Origin: Herbaspirillum sp. alder98
Lineage (GTDB): Bacteria; Pseudomonadota; Gammaproteobacteria; Burkholderiales; Burkholderiaceae_D
DNA length: 64,000 nt
Assembly (NCBI RefSeq): GCF_020179755.1
Contig: NZ_JAIUCY010000004.1
Location: 466,053 to 530,052, forward strand
Direction of reading: 5' to 3'
The notes under the pieces: generated by a model
What the model was told of the DNA's origin: nothing
What the model saw: the letters and a program-made list of their open reading frames with translations, nothing else
Databases searched by the model: none
Translations under genes and position numbers: made by a program
In this document: piece after piece, positions 19,387 through 29,363 of the stretch
How the letters are laid out: each line of letters opens with the position of its first letter
Numbering within the stretch: the stretch's first letter is position 1

Positions 19387-20229
19387 ATGCCCCGTACCAA
19401 GACCCTGCCGCCCGCCGATAGCGATGCCAGCGCCGACGAAGCCGCCAATGGCGACAGCGCGCGCAACCGTTATGCCGCCCCTGCGCTGGACAAGGGCCTC
19501 GACATCCTGGAGTTGCTGAGCCGCTCGGAGCAGATGCTCACGCTGAACCAGATCTCGCGCCAGCTCGGGCGCAGCGTCAATGAAATCTTCCGCATGGTGG
19601 TCACGCTGGAACAGCGCGGCTACCTGATTGCCGACAACGACCAGTACCGGCTGTCACTGAAGCTGTTCGAGCTGGCCCACTATCACCAGCCGATCCGCTC
19701 ACTGGTCGGCACTGCCCTGCCGCATATGCGCGAACTGGCCACGCGGGCAGTGCAGTCCAGTCACCTGACGGTCTATGAGGCCGGTCGCGTGATCGTGGTG
19801 GCCCAGGTCGACAGCCCCGAGCGCTGGGCCTTCGGGCTCAAGGTAGGGGCACTGGTGAGCCTGACCGATACTGCATCGGGTTATGTCCTGCTGGCCTTTA
19901 GAGACGACGCCGAACGCGCCCGCATGCTGGCTGAACATGTACGCCTGGATGGCGAGCAGGAAGTCGACACCGCAGAGCTGCAGCGCCAGGTCGACGACAC
20001 CCGGCGGCGCGGTCACTCGCGCACCGACAGCCGCCAGATCCGTGGCGTGATCAACCTCTCGTATCCGGTGATGGGCGCCAACAACCGCATGCTGGCCGCG
20101 CTCAACGTGCCCTACATCGAACGCATCGACAAGAAGGTCAACCCCAGCCTGGACGAGGTGCAAGGCATCGTGCAGGAGATCTCGGCCCGCCTGTCGCGGT
20201 TGATGGGGGATTCGAGTTTCGGGAGTTAG
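19387..20229 (+). CDS. IclR-family transcriptional regulator of the fucose cluster
   Basis: About 280 residues. After a polar N-terminal tail comes an IclR winged helix-turn-helix (about 25-85: ALDKGLDILELL, LTLNQISRQLGRSVNEIFRM) and the IclR effector domain (about 100-275). The start MPRTKTLPP at 19387 is preferred because the 17 upstream in-frame residues lie beside a perfect inverted repeat, but neither start has a clear ribosome site. It is divergent from the L-fuconate dehydratase gene and is the likely regulator of that operon; the inducer may be L-fucose, L-fuconate or a downstream keto acid. Confidence 0.88.
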   Translation: MPRTKTLPPADSDASADEAANGDSARNRYAAPALDKGLDILELLSRSEQMLTLNQISRQLGRSVNEIFRMVVTLEQRGYLIADNDQYRLSLKLFELAHYHQPIRSLVGTALPHMRELATRAVQSSHLTVYEAGRVIVVAQVDSPERWAFGLKVGALVSLTDTASGYVLLAFRDDAERARMLAEHVRLDGEQEVDTAELQRQVDDTRRRGHSRTDSRQIRGVINLSYPVMGANNRMLAALNVPYIERIDKKVNPSLDEVQGIVQEISARLSRLMGDSSFGS

Positions 20230-20245
20230 TGGGTACGCCTTAAAG

Positions 20246-20322
20246 TCGCTGGGTCCTGACTTTCGTCAGGATGACGGTTCATCTCTCCGTCGTCCCGGCG
20301 CAGGCCGGGATACAGTGACGTT
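20246..20322. repeat. REP-like element
   Basis: This lies between the convergent iclR and SMP-30 genes. CCTGAC-tttc-GTCAGG forms one hairpin (preceded by CGCTGGGT) and CCCGGC-gcag-GCCGGG a second, and the unit ends CAGTGACGTT exactly as the copy at 11947-12033 does. Both copies have the same order and orientation of parts. It may also act as a transcription barrier between the two convergent genes. Confidence 0.8.
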
Positions 20323-20328
20323 AACTTT

Positions 20329-21192
20329 TTACCCGGCGAACCTGACCTCGGGCAACCCGCGCACACCTGGTTGCGCCGCAAAAACCGCGCCGGCAAACAC
20401 ATCTTCCTGGCGCTGCGCGACACTCATGCCCTCATGCGCGGTAGTGATATACAGCGTGGACAAATCAGCGCCACCAAAGGCGACGCAGCTGACTTGCGTA
20501 GCCGGCACCTCGACCGTGCGCTCGATACTGCCGTCGGGCGCAAAGCGCACCACGCGCGAGCCGCCCCAGCGAGCATTCCAGACGAAACCCTCGGCATCGA
20601 CGCAGGACCCATCCGGCCCACCGGGCGTGGTCGACAGGTCGGCAAACACGCGCGGGTTGGCGCCGTCAACATCGCAGCACATGATCTTGCCCTGCATGCT
20701 GTCGCAGTAATACATCACATCACCCGCAGGGCTGAAGCAGATGCTGTTGGAGATGGCCACGCCCGCCAGCGGCAGGCGTTGCAGCGAGAGATCGGCATTG
20801 AGTCGGTAGAAGCTACCGATCGGTGCGCGCGCCGGGTCTTCATTGAGCGTGCCGAACACGAACCGGCCCTGGCGATCACAGCGACCGTCGTTCAGGCGCG
20901 TGGTGGGCAGGTCCGCCTCGACCTCGCAGATGGGACTGACCACGCCATCATCGAGCGTCATGAAGGCCAGGCGCGAGGCCAGCCCCAGCAACAGGCGGTT
21001 GGCGTCGGCGGTAAAGGCGAAGCAGCAAAGGCGCTCCGGCAAGCCCCAGCTGCGGGTAGTGCCGCGTTGCGGATCATGGTTCCACAGGCGCGACGCATGG
21101 ATATCGGTCCAGAACAGCGACTGCGAACGTTCGCACCACAGCACGCCCTCACCCAGTTCGTGTTTTCCATCGACCAGCAATTGCGCTTTCAT
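20329..21192 (-). CDS. SMP-30/gluconolactonase/LRE family protein (sugar lactonase)
   Basis: A 287-residue six-bladed beta-propeller of the SMP-30 family. The metal-ligand pattern is present: Glu15 in GEGVLW, an Asn in RLNDGRCD, an Asn in ISNSICFS and an Asp in GGPDGSC. GGAAAAG precedes the ATG. Family members hydrolyse aldonolactones; lying beside the porin and the arabinose/galactose genes, it is a good candidate for L-arabinono- or D-galactono-lactonase. Substrate is inferred from context only. Confidence 0.9.
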   Translation of the reverse strand: MKAQLLVDGKHELGEGVLWCERSQSLFWTDIHASRLWNHDPQRGTTRSWGLPERLCCFAFTADANRLLLGLASRLAFMTLDDGVVSPICEVEADLPTTRLNDGRCDRQGRFVFGTLNEDPARAPIGSFYRLNADLSLQRLPLAGVAISNSICFSPAGDVMYYCDSMQGKIMCCDVDGANPRVFADLSTTPGGPDGSCVDAEGFVWNARWGGSRVVRFAPDGSIERTVEVPATQVSCVAFGGADLSTLYITTAHEGMSVAQRQEDVFAGAVFAAQPGVRGLPEVRFAG

Positions 21193-21308
21193 ACGATTCT
21201 TTTCCAGTCAAACTGTTACTTGATTATCAATAACGCAAAAAAGGGCAGGCTTTCGCCTGCCCTGAATTACATCAAGACCACCTCAGGAAGGATTACACCA
21301 CTACAACA

Positions 21309-22409
21309 TCAGAACGAATGGGCGACACCGAAGTACCCACCATTTTGGCCCTTGCCGGCGCCAGGACCAGTTGCATCCGCTGCCTCGAGGGCAAAGTTAG
21401 CATTGCCCTTGTTACGAACGGAGCCAGCGCCCACGTACAGCAGGGTACGCTTGGACAGGTAATAGTTGGCGCCCAGCATGTACAGGTTGGCGTTGCCACC
21501 ACCGTTGTTGACGTTGACGCGGAAGACAGAGCCAATCAGGGTCAGCTGCGGCGTCAGGTCATAGTTGGCGCCAATCCAGTAGTGATTGACCTTGCTCGGC
21601 AGACCGGCAGCAACGTCAGGCGCCTTCAGGTTTTCGTAACCGACGAACATCTTCAGGTTGTCGATCTTGTAAGTACCACCCAGGATCAGTTCCTTGGAGT
21701 TGGTGAAGATCGTGTCAGCTGCAGTGGTGGTCGGCACGCTGCCGTACTTGCCATTGGCGTCACGCACCACGTCATAGATGGCGCGCAGTTCCAGGCCATT
21801 CTTGATGTAGGCCAGCGAAATGCCGTCCTTGCGGCCATTCTTGACCGAACCCGCCTGCTCGCCCAGCGAAGTCTGCAGGGTAGCCGTAAAGCCGCCGAAG
21901 TCAGGTGTCTGGTATTCGATCACGTTGGCCGCGCCAGGCCAGTTGCGGCCCTTCACCAGGCTGGCAGTGCCGATCCATTGCTGGCCGGTCGGATCCAGGA
22001 ACCAGACGTCGTTGTTGATGAACAGGTTGCGGCCGAACTTGATCGAACCGGCGCCACCCTGCAGGCCGACGTAGGAACGACGATTGAACAGTTCGGTGCC
22101 GTTGGTCTTGCCCGTGGTCGCGCCGAAGCCCGATTCCAGCAGGAAGAAGGCGTTGGTGCCGCCGCCCAGGTCTTCGGTTCCCTTGAAACCGATCATGCTG
22201 GTACCCCACTGGTTGCTGGCAGCGCGCCAGCGGGTGCCGCTGGTGCCATCGGCATTGGTGGCGTTGCTGACAACGTCCACGCCAGCGACCACACGACCAT
22301 AGATGGTCACGCTGCTGGTTTGTGCTTGTGCCTGGGCAGAAAATGCGCCCAGCAGCGCCAGCGCGCACAGGGTCTTCTTACCAGTAAAGGATGCCTTGAC
22401 TTGCCTCAT
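21309..22409 (-). CDS. Outer-membrane porin (Gram-negative porin, Burkholderiales type)
   Basis: A 366-residue trimeric 16-strand beta-barrel porin. The signal peptide is residues 1-29 (ending QAQAQ) and is followed by SSVTIYGRVVAGVD, the first strand typical of betaproteobacterial porins. The conserved GFKGTEDLGGGTNAFFLLE stretch and a terminal phenylalanine (GVAHSF) support correct length. The start at 22409 has GGAGA upstream. Located among sugar genes, it may supply the outer-membrane entry route, although general porins are not substrate-specific. Confidence 0.94.
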   Translation of the reverse strand: MRQVKASFTGKKTLCALALLGAFSAQAQAQTSSVTIYGRVVAGVDVVSNATNADGTSGTRWRAASNQWGTSMIGFKGTEDLGGGTNAFFLLESGFGATTGKTNGTELFNRRSYVGLQGGAGSIKFGRNLFINNDVWFLDPTGQQWIGTASLVKGRNWPGAANVIEYQTPDFGGFTATLQTSLGEQAGSVKNGRKDGISLAYIKNGLELRAIYDVVRDANGKYGSVPTTTAADTIFTNSKELILGGTYKIDNLKMFVGYENLKAPDVAAGLPSKVNHYWIGANYDLTPQLTLIGSVFRVNVNNGGGNANLYMLGANYYLSKRTLLYVGAGSVRNKGNANFALEAADATGPGAGKGQNGGYFGVAHSF

Positions 22410-22707
22410 GAATAGTCTCCGTGATATTGCAGTTAGAATTTTCGTCGGTCGGTTCGGCCATACAGACTGCAAATCCGATCATCGAAGACCTGACATGCCG
22501 CTGACAACTTCCCGCTTGTTCTTTGTTGTACTACCCGAACTTTTTCATTCCGATCACCGCTGTTGTAAATCTATGCGAGTGCGGAACGTGGGTGAATACT
22601 AAGTATTCGTTTCATGTCTTTCCAATGAATTCTTTCGCAAATGCGATATGCGATTTGATATCATCATCGACAGCAAAAATATTTAAAACAAAGTTCTGCG
22701 GAGACTT
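22410..22707. promoter_or_regulatory. Divergent promoter region between porin and LysR genes
   Basis: This 298-bp AT-rich gap contains a perfect 15-bp palindrome GAATACTAAGTATTC (22594-22608), with the T-N11-A form of LysR sites embedded, about 100 bp ahead of the LysR start. A tandem ATGCGAT pair starts at 22641. The half-site AATACTAA also occurs on the minus strand at 30726-30733 upstream of chvE, which may hint at shared control. No gene is seen in the gap. Confidence 0.5.
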
Positions 22708-23649
22708 ATGAAGAACAGTGATCCAAACTGGTTTCTGCGAGCACGATTAAAGACACGCCAACTCCTGCTGTTAATCGCACTCGACGACACGCGCAACATT
22801 CACCGCGCCTCCAGCGAGCTCAACATGACCCAGCCGGCTGCCTCCAAGCAGCTCAAGGACCTGGAAGACATGCTGGCCGTCTCGCTGTTCGAACGCCTGC
22901 CGCGCGGCATGCGCCCGACCATCTACGGCGAGGCGATGATCCGCCACGCGCGCATGGCGCTGACCAGCCTGTCCAAGGCGCATGAAGACATCGTGGCGTT
23001 GAAGTCTGGCTTGTCGGGCCAGGTCGATGTCGGCGTGATCCTCTCACCCGGCATGGCGCTGCTGCCACCGGCCATTGCCCGCGTCAAGGAACACGCGCCC
23101 ATGCTGCGCATCGGCGTCGAAGTCGAAAGCAGCAACATCCTGCTGTCGCGCCTGATGCACGGCGAACTCGATTTCGTGATCGGTCGCATCCTCGACGAAG
23201 AAAACCGCAACGACCTGCAATACTACGAGCTGGCCGATGAACCGGTATGTGCGGTAGCGCGCGTAGGCCATCCATTGCATGCACGCGAGAACCTGAAACT
23301 GTCGGATTTAACCAACGAACCGTGGATTCTTGCGCCCAAGGGCAGCATCCTGCGTGCACGTTGCGACCAGATGTTCCGCGAACAAGGTCTCACGCCGCCA
23401 TCGAACGTGGTCGACACCACGGCCATCCTGTTCATCACCAGCCTGCTGCAGCAAACCGATTTCCTGTATGCGATGCCGACTGAGGTGGCGCGCTATTACA
23501 CCCAGGCGCGTCTGATGGATATCCTGCCGATCGACTTGCCGTGCCGCATGGACGGCTTCGGCATCATCACCCGCCGCGACGCGCTGCTTTCGCCGGGAGC
23601 GTCATTGCTGCTGGATGCGATCAGGGAAGTGGCGAAAATGATTTACTGA
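22708..23649 (+). CDS. LysR-family regulator, GbpR-like
   Basis: A 313-residue LysR regulator. Its N-terminus (TRQLLLLIALDDTRNIHRAS, then SELNMTQPAASKQLKDLEDM) and the LPRGMRPTIYGE stretch resemble GbpR, the galactose-binding-protein regulator of Agrobacterium and Azospirillum that controls chvE. The substrate-binding domain spans about 95-300. GGAGACTT precedes the ATG. It is convergent with the sugar dehydrogenase that ends the chvE operon, so control of that operon is likely, by inference from family and location. Confidence 0.88.
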   Translation: MKNSDPNWFLRARLKTRQLLLLIALDDTRNIHRASSELNMTQPAASKQLKDLEDMLAVSLFERLPRGMRPTIYGEAMIRHARMALTSLSKAHEDIVALKSGLSGQVDVGVILSPGMALLPPAIARVKEHAPMLRIGVEVESSNILLSRLMHGELDFVIGRILDEENRNDLQYYELADEPVCAVARVGHPLHARENLKLSDLTNEPWILAPKGSILRARCDQMFREQGLTPPSNVVDTTAILFITSLLQQTDFLYAMPTEVARYYTQARLMDILPIDLPCRMDGFGIITRRDALLSPGASLLLDAIREVAKMIY

Positions 23650-23686
23650 TGTCGCCGGGAGGCGACGGCTGGTGAGCTATACCCCA

Positions 23687-23822
23687 CCGTCGTGCCGGCG
23701 TCTTTTTTACTTATCTATCGGTATAAAAAAAGACGCTGGGTCCCGACTTTCGTCAGGACGACGGAGATTGATTTATAGGCAATCCGTCGTGCTGGCGAAC
23801 GCCGGCACCCAGCGTCTTTTTT
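23687..23822. repeat. REP-like element nested in a 16-bp inverted repeat; bidirectional terminator
   Basis: A perfect 16-bp inverted repeat, AAAAAAGACGCTGGGT (23726-23741) with ACCCAGCGTCTTTTTT (23807-23822), encloses the REP hairpins. A second weaker pairing, CGTCTTTTTTAC against GTATAAAAAAAGACG, lies at about 23699-23735. Poly-T runs follow stems in both directions, so the convergent LysR gene and chvE operon can both terminate here. The core hairpins are of the same type as in the other REP copies. Confidence 0.82.
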
Positions 23823-23843
23823 CCTTGCGTCACTACCGAAGAC

Positions 23844-24620
23844 TCAGACCCAACCCGCATCCACGATAAATTCCTGCGCAGTACACATCGCACTGTCATC
23901 GGCCGCCAGGAACAGCACCATGCGCGCCAGATGCCATGGCAGCAATTCACCCTGCAGGCACTGGTTGCGGGCGATCGCCTGCTTGCCTTCTTCATCCAGC
24001 CACAACTTGATCTGGCGCTCGGTCATCACCCAGCCAGGGGTAACGGTATTGACGCGGATCTTGTGCGGACCGAGGTCGCGTGCCAGGCCGCGCGTCAGGC
24101 CCAGCGTCGAGGCCTTGGCCGTCGTATAGACCGGGAAGCCGCCGCCCGACTGGTGCCAGCTGATCGAACTGAAGTTGATGATCGAGCCGCCGCCACGACG
24201 CTGCATGCCCGGCACCACCGATTGCACCGCAAAGAACGACGGTCGCTGGTTGATGGCGATGCGGTCGTTCCAGTAATCGAGCGTGACCTCTTCCAGCTTG
24301 TGGCGCTCATCGTTGGCGGCATTGTTGACCAGCACATCGAAGTCGCCCAGCTCACCCTGCAGCTCGGCGATGGTGGCCTGGAAGGCGGCAATGTCACGCA
24401 AGTCGCAGTGACGGAACAGCGGCTTGATGAAACCGGCTTCACCCAGTTCCCGGCACAATGCCTCGCTCGGCTCGCGGGCGATATCGACGAAGGCCACGTG
24501 CGCGCCCTGCTCGGCAAACGCCGAGACGATGGCCGCGCCAATGCCCGTGCCGCCGCCGGTGATGAAGACGCGTTTTCCCTTGAGGCTGGGGAAACTGGCC
24601 AGTTGTGGATTGCTGCTCAT
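23844..24620 (-). CDS. Sugar 1-dehydrogenase (SDR; L-arabinose, D-xylose or D-galactose)
   Basis: A 258-residue classical SDR with TGGGTGIG at 21-28, NNAAND at 99-104 and catalytic Ser152, Tyr165 and Lys169. The FPSLKGKRVFITGGG start, NDERHKL and the C-terminal VDAGWV closely resemble Caulobacter D-xylose 1-dehydrogenase. It follows the arabonate-dehydratase gene by 55 bp at the end of the chvE-gguAB operon, so oxidation of an aldose such as L-arabinose to its lactone is expected. Its specificity cannot be decided from sequence. Confidence 0.88.
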   Translation of the reverse strand: MSSNPQLASFPSLKGKRVFITGGGTGIGAAIVSAFAEQGAHVAFVDIAREPSEALCRELGEAGFIKPLFRHCDLRDIAAFQATIAELQGELGDFDVLVNNAANDERHKLEEVTLDYWNDRIAINQRPSFFAVQSVVPGMQRRGGGSIINFSSISWHQSGGGFPVYTTAKASTLGLTRGLARDLGPHKIRVNTVTPGWVMTERQIKLWLDEEGKQAIARNQCLQGELLPWHLARMVLFLAADDSAMCTAQEFIVDAGWV

Positions 24621-24675
24621 CTGTTCTCCTTGGCTGCGCCGGCCAACTGCGCCGGCGCCATTTTGTTAGTTTGTA

Positions 24676-26436
24676 TTAGTGCGAATGCTTGGGAACGGCG
24701 GCGCCGCGGCAACCCACCAGGAAGTCGAAATCGCAACCCTGGTCAGCCTGCAGCACGCGATCGACGTACAGCGCCTGGTAGCCGCCGGCCATCTCCGGCT
24801 TCTGTCCCGCCAGCTTGGCCGCACGCGCGGCCTGGCGGCGCGCCATTTCCTCGTCGCTGATATCGAGCTGCAACTTCCCGGCGTAGGCATCGAGCTCGAT
24901 GAAGTCGCCATCTTCCACGATACCCAGCGGGCCGCCGGCGGCCGCCTCCGGCGCCACGTGCAGGATCACGGTGCCGTAGGCGGTGCCGCTCATGCGCGCG
25001 TCCGAGATGCGCACCATGTCCTTGACGCCGGTGGCCAGCACCTTGGGCGGCAAGCCCATGTTGCCCACCTCGGCCATGCCGGGATAGCCCTTGGGACCGC
25101 AGTTCTTCATCACCAGCACGCAGCTGGCGTCGACATCCAGATCAGGGTCGTTGATGCGTTCCTTGTAGTGCGAGAAGTCTTCGAACACCACTGCGCGACC
25201 ACGATGCTTCATCAACTCCGGCGAGGCCGCCGACGGCTTCAACACGGCGCCGCGCGGCGCCAGGTTGCCGCGCAGGATGCACATGCCGCCGTCTTCGATC
25301 AGCGGTTTGGCCAGCGGCCGCACCACTTCGTCGTCATAGATCGGCGCATCCTTGACGTTATCCCACATGGTCTGGCCATTGGCGGTCAGCGCGTCCGGAT
25401 GCGGCAGCAGATTCGCTTCGCCCAGGCGGCGCAGGACCGCTGGCAGGCCACCGGCGTAATAGAACTCTTCCATCAGGAACCGGCCCGACGGCTGCAGGTC
25501 GACGATGGTCGGGGTGCCGCGGCCGATGTGGGTCCAGTCTTCCAGCTCGAGATCGACGCCGATGCGGCCGGCGATCGCCTTCAGGTGAATCACCGCATTG
25601 GTCGAACCGCCGATGGCGGCGTTGGTGCGAATAGCGTTCTCGAAGGCCTTGCGGGTCAGGATCTTGGACAGGCGCAGGTCTTCCCACACCATATCGACGA
25701 TGCGCATGCCCGACAGATGCGCCAGCACGTAGCGGCGCGCATCGACGGCGGGAATAGCCGCATTGTGCGGCAGCGATACCCCCAGCGACTCGGCCATGCA
25801 GGCCATGGTCGAGGCCGTGCCCATGGTGTTGCAGGTCCCGGCCGAACGCGACATGCCCGCCTCGGCCGCCATGAAATCGTGAATGCTGATCTCGCCCGCC
25901 TTGACCTGCTCGGACAACTTCCAGACCACCGTGCCGGAACCGATATCCTTGCCATGGTGCTTGCCGTTGAGCATCGGGCCACCGGTCACCACGATGGCCG
26001 GGATGTCGCAACTGGCCGCGCCCATCAGCAGCGCCGGCGTGGTCTTGTCGCAACCGGTCAGCAGCACCACGCCATCGATGGGATTGCCACGGATCGACTC
26101 TTCCACATCCATGCTGGCCAGGTTACGGGTCAGCATGGCGGTCGGGCGCAGGTTGGATTCGCCGTTGGAGAACACCGGAAACTCCACCGGGAAGCCACCG
26201 GCCTCGATGATGCCGCGACGCACGTGTTCGGCGATCTTGCGGAAGTGGGCGTTGCAGGGCGTCAGTTCGGACCAGGTGTTGCAGATGCCGATGACCGGCT
26301 TGCCCTGGAACTCATGATCGGGAATGCCCTGGTTCTTCATCCAGCTGCGATACATGAAACCGTTCTTGTCCGCCGTGCCGAACCAGCTGGCCGAGCGCAA
26401 CTTGCGGCTCTTGTCTTTCTTGTCGTCACTGCTCAT
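24676..26436 (-). CDS. IlvD/Edd-family dehydratase, probable L-arabonate dehydratase
   Basis: A 586-residue Fe-S dehydratase that would convert a pentonate to its 2-keto-3-deoxy acid. Cysteines at 61, 129 and 202 have the same spacing as the [2Fe-2S] ligands of Rhizobium L-arabinonate dehydratase (59, 127, 200), and the SDARMSG motif carries the catalytic serine. The start at 26436 has AGGA upstream. It lies between gguB and the sugar dehydrogenase. Galactonate or xylonate activity is possible too, since the family is broad. Confidence 0.92.
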   Translation of the reverse strand: MSSDDKKDKSRKLRSASWFGTADKNGFMYRSWMKNQGIPDHEFQGKPVIGICNTWSELTPCNAHFRKIAEHVRRGIIEAGGFPVEFPVFSNGESNLRPTAMLTRNLASMDVEESIRGNPIDGVVLLTGCDKTTPALLMGAASCDIPAIVVTGGPMLNGKHHGKDIGSGTVVWKLSEQVKAGEISIHDFMAAEAGMSRSAGTCNTMGTASTMACMAESLGVSLPHNAAIPAVDARRYVLAHLSGMRIVDMVWEDLRLSKILTRKAFENAIRTNAAIGGSTNAVIHLKAIAGRIGVDLELEDWTHIGRGTPTIVDLQPSGRFLMEEFYYAGGLPAVLRRLGEANLLPHPDALTANGQTMWDNVKDAPIYDDEVVRPLAKPLIEDGGMCILRGNLAPRGAVLKPSAASPELMKHRGRAVVFEDFSHYKERINDPDLDVDASCVLVMKNCGPKGYPGMAEVGNMGLPPKVLATGVKDMVRISDARMSGTAYGTVILHVAPEAAAGGPLGIVEDGDFIELDAYAGKLQLDISDEEMARRQAARAAKLAGQKPEMAGGYQALYVDRVLQADQGCDFDFLVGCRGAAVPKHSH

Positions 26437-26511
26437 CTTGTTTTTTCCTGGATGTTGGTCTGGGATGCAGTCGGGCGGCATGGCCGCCCGCCCCCTGTCG
26501 TAACTGAGTGG

Positions 26512-27729
26512 TTACTTGTTCTTGTTATACACGTCAAAGCAAACTGCCATCAGCAACACCAGACCCTTGATCATCTGCTGATAATCGATACCGATGCCCA
26601 TGATGGACATGCCGTTGTTCATCACGCCCATGATGAAGGCGCCGATCACTGCTCCCATCACCTTGCCCACGCCACCCGAGGCCGAGGCGCCGCCGATGAA
26701 GCAGGCCGCGATCACGTCCAGCTCGAAGCCCAGACCGGCCTTGGGTGTGGCGGTATTGAGACGGGCCGCGAAGATCAGGCCGGCCAGCGCCGCCAGAACG
26801 CCCATGTTGACGAAAGTAAGAAACGACACGCGCTCGGTCTTGATCCCCGACAGGCGCGCCGCTTTCTCGTTGCCGCCGACGGCATAGACCCGACGGCCCA
26901 GCGTGGTGCGGTTGGTGATGAAGGTGTACAGCACCATCAGCGCAAACATGATGATGAGCACGTTGGGCATGCCGCGATAGGACGCCATCAGGTAGCTGAA
27001 GGCGATGATAGCCACCGCGAACAGGCCATTCTTGAGCAGAAAGAACAGTTGCGGTTCGTCTTCCATGCCATGCTTGGTCTGCTTGCGACGCGCGTGGAAC
27101 TTGACCGCCAGCAACACCACCGAGGCCACCACGCCGACGATGAGCGAAGTCGTGCGGAACTGGGTGTTGCCGGTCAGCTCAGGAATGAAGCCCGAGCTCA
27201 GCATCTGGAATGCCGGCGGGAAAGGTCCGAGCGACTGGCCCTGCAGCAGCGCCAGCGCCATGCCCTTGAACACCAGCATGCCGGCCAGGGTGACGATGAA
27301 CGACGGAATCTTGAAGTAGGCGATCCAGTAACCCTGGGCCGCGCCGATGGCGGCGCCGGCGATGATGCACACCACCGAGGCCGACACGAAGTCCCAGCCG
27401 TGGTCCACCATCAGCACTGCGGCCAAAGCCCCGATCAGGCCCACCACCGAGCCCACCGACAAGTCGATATGTCCGGCCACGATCACCATCAGCATGCCCA
27501 GCGCCATGATCACGATGTAGCTGTTCTGCAGCACCAGGTTGGTGATGTTGAGCGGGCGCAGCAAGGTTCCGTCAGTCATGATCTGGAAGAACGCCATGAT
27601 CGCCACCAGCGACAGCAGCATGCCGTACTCGCGCATGTTGTTTTTCAAAAAGCCGGCGTAGTCCCTCTTTTCGGCCGGGCCACCGCCCGCTGCCAACGGC
27701 TCTTTATTGCTCATCTTCATGGTCTCCAT
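26512..27729 (-). CDS. gguB: Multiple-sugar ABC permease GguB
   Basis: A 405-residue CUT2 permease with about 10-12 hydrophobic helices. It has AGHIDLSVGSVVGLIGALAA and, late in the protein, ELDVIAACFIGGASASGG. A basic cytoplasmic insert (HARRKQTKHG, about residues 215-225) distinguishes the XylH/GguB subgroup from shorter RbsC types. AGAGGTG lies five bases ahead of ATG 27729. Forms the channel for ChvE-delivered sugars. Confidence 0.92.
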   Translation of the reverse strand: METMKMSNKEPLAAGGGPAEKRDYAGFLKNNMREYGMLLSLVAIMAFFQIMTDGTLLRPLNITNLVLQNSYIVIMALGMLMVIVAGHIDLSVGSVVGLIGALAAVLMVDHGWDFVSASVVCIIAGAAIGAAQGYWIAYFKIPSFIVTLAGMLVFKGMALALLQGQSLGPFPPAFQMLSSGFIPELTGNTQFRTTSLIVGVVASVVLLAVKFHARRKQTKHGMEDEPQLFFLLKNGLFAVAIIAFSYLMASYRGMPNVLIIMFALMVLYTFITNRTTLGRRVYAVGGNEKAARLSGIKTERVSFLTFVNMGVLAALAGLIFAARLNTATPKAGLGFELDVIAACFIGGASASGGVGKVMGAVIGAFIMGVMNNGMSIMGIGIDYQQMIKGLVLLMAVCFDVYNKNK

Positions 27730-27779
27730 AATTCACCTCTTAACTTTAATTCTTGACTTCAATCCTGCGCCAGACAGGT

Positions 27780-29309
27780 TCATATTCTTTTGTTGCGCAT
27801 GATGGCGCGCATGATGCTTTCCTGGCTGGCTTCCTCGCGATTGAACTGGCCGACGAACTGGCCCTCGTTCATCACATAGGTGCGGTCGCACATGCCCAGC
27901 AGCTCCGGCATTTCGGACGAGATCATGATGATGCACTTGCCCTCTGCCGCCAGCCTGCTGATGATGTTATAGATTTCGAACTTGGCGCCGACGTCGATGC
28001 CGCGCGTGGGTTCATCCAGGATCAGCACTTCGGGGTTGGAGAACAGCCACTTGCTCAGCACCACCTTCTGCTGGTTGCCGCCCGACAGGTTCACCACCTT
28101 CTGCAGCACGCTCGAGCAGCGGATCCGCATCTGGGTGCGAAAATCGACCGCCACCTTGTATTCACGCGCCTCGTCGATCACGGTACGTTCGGACACGCCG
28201 CCCAGGTTGGCCAGCGAGATGTTCTTCTTGATGTCTTCTTCCAGCACCAGGCCGTCGCCCTTGCGATCTTCGGTGACGTAGGCGATGCCATGCCCGATGG
28301 CTTTCTGGATGGTCGACAGGTCGACTTCCTTGCCATGCAGGAAAGCCTGGCCGGTGATCTTCTTGCCATAGGCGCGACCGAAGATGCTCTTGGCCAGCTC
28401 GGTGCGCCCCGAGCCCATCAGGCCGGCGATGCCGACGATCTCGCCGGCGCGCACCTGCATGTTGACGTCCTTGATGGCGAGCCGGTCGGCGTGCAGCGGA
28501 TGATGCACGCGCCAGTCGCGAATCTCGAAGATCACGTCGCCGATCTCGGGCTCGCGCTGCGGATAGCGGTCGGCCATCTCGCGACCCACCATGTTGGCGA
28601 TGATGCGGTCTTCGCTGATCGGCTCGACGCGACAGTCGAAGGTGTCCACGGTAGTGCCGTCGCGCAGCACCGTGATCGAATCGGCCACCTTGGAAATCTC
28701 GTTGAGCTTGTGCGAGATCAGGATCGACGAGATGCCCTGCGTCTTCAGTTCCAGCAGCAGTTCCAGCAAGGCGTCGCTGTCGCTTTCGTTGAGGCTGGCG
28801 GTCGGCTCGTCCAGGATCAGCAGCTTGACCTCTTTCGAGAGCGCCTTGGCGATCTCGATCAGTTGCTGCTTGCCCACGCCCAGGTCGCCCACCAGGGTCA
28901 GGGGGGACTCCTTCAGGCCGACCTTGGCCAGCAGCGCCTTGGCGCGCAGGAACGATTGCTCCCAATCGATCACGCCGGCGCGCGCCTGCTCGTTGCCCAG
29001 GAAGAGGTTTTCCATCACCGACAGCAACGGCACCAGTGCCAGTTCCTGGTGGATGATGATGATGCCCAGGTGTTCGCTGTCGCGGATATCCTTGAAGGAG
29101 CGGACGTCGCCCTGGTAGACGATGTCGCCGGCATAGGTGCCGTGAGGATAGACGCCGGACAGCACCTTCATCAACGTCGACTTGCCCGCGCCGTTCTCGC
29201 CGACCACGGCGTGGATCTCGCCCTCGCGCACGGCGAGGTTGACGTTGTTCAGGGCCTTGACGCCGGGGAAGGTTTTTTCGATGCCGCGCATCTCGAGGAT
29301 GTTGTTCAT
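27780..29309 (-). CDS. gguA: Multiple-sugar ABC ATPase GguA
   Basis: A 509-residue double ATPase. The N-terminal domain has GENGAGKST (about 35-43), [15 protein letters not shown] and [10 protein letters not shown]; the C-terminal domain has [24 protein letters not shown] and [11 protein letters not shown]. The start [12 protein letters not shown] at 29309 follows a GAGG box; the 21-residue upstream extension runs into the hairpin-rich leader and is unlikely. It lies between chvE and gguB. Confidence 0.93.
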   Translation of the reverse strand: MNNILEMRGIEKTFPGVKALNNVNLAVREGEIHAVVGENGAGKSTLMKVLSGVYPHGTYAGDIVYQGDVRSFKDIRDSEHLGIIIIHQELALVPLLSVMENLFLGNEQARAGVIDWEQSFLRAKALLAKVGLKESPLTLVGDLGVGKQQLIEIAKALSKEVKLLILDEPTASLNESDSDALLELLLELKTQGISSILISHKLNEISKVADSITVLRDGTTVDTFDCRVEPISEDRIIANMVGREMADRYPQREPEIGDVIFEIRDWRVHHPLHADRLAIKDVNMQVRAGEIVGIAGLMGSGRTELAKSIFGRAYGKKITGQAFLHGKEVDLSTIQKAIGHGIAYVTEDRKGDGLVLEEDIKKNISLANLGGVSERTVIDEAREYKVAVDFRTQMRIRCSSVLQKVVNLSGGNQQKVVLSKWLFSNPEVLILDEPTRGIDVGAKFEIYNIISRLAAEGKCIIMISSEMPELLGMCDRTYVMNEGQFVGQFNREEASQESIMRAIMRNKRI

Positions 29310-29363
29310 GATGCAGACCTCAGGTTGTGCGCCGGGCGCAGCGGGATTACTTTTAACGCAACA

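Noticed and set aside
24679..27756. A 1025-codon plus-strand open frame
   Set aside because: It is antisense to gguB and the IlvD dehydratase, both of which have full sets of family motifs; long antisense frames are usual in GC-rich DNA. Its product is rich in His, Arg, Gln and Asp without any domain.
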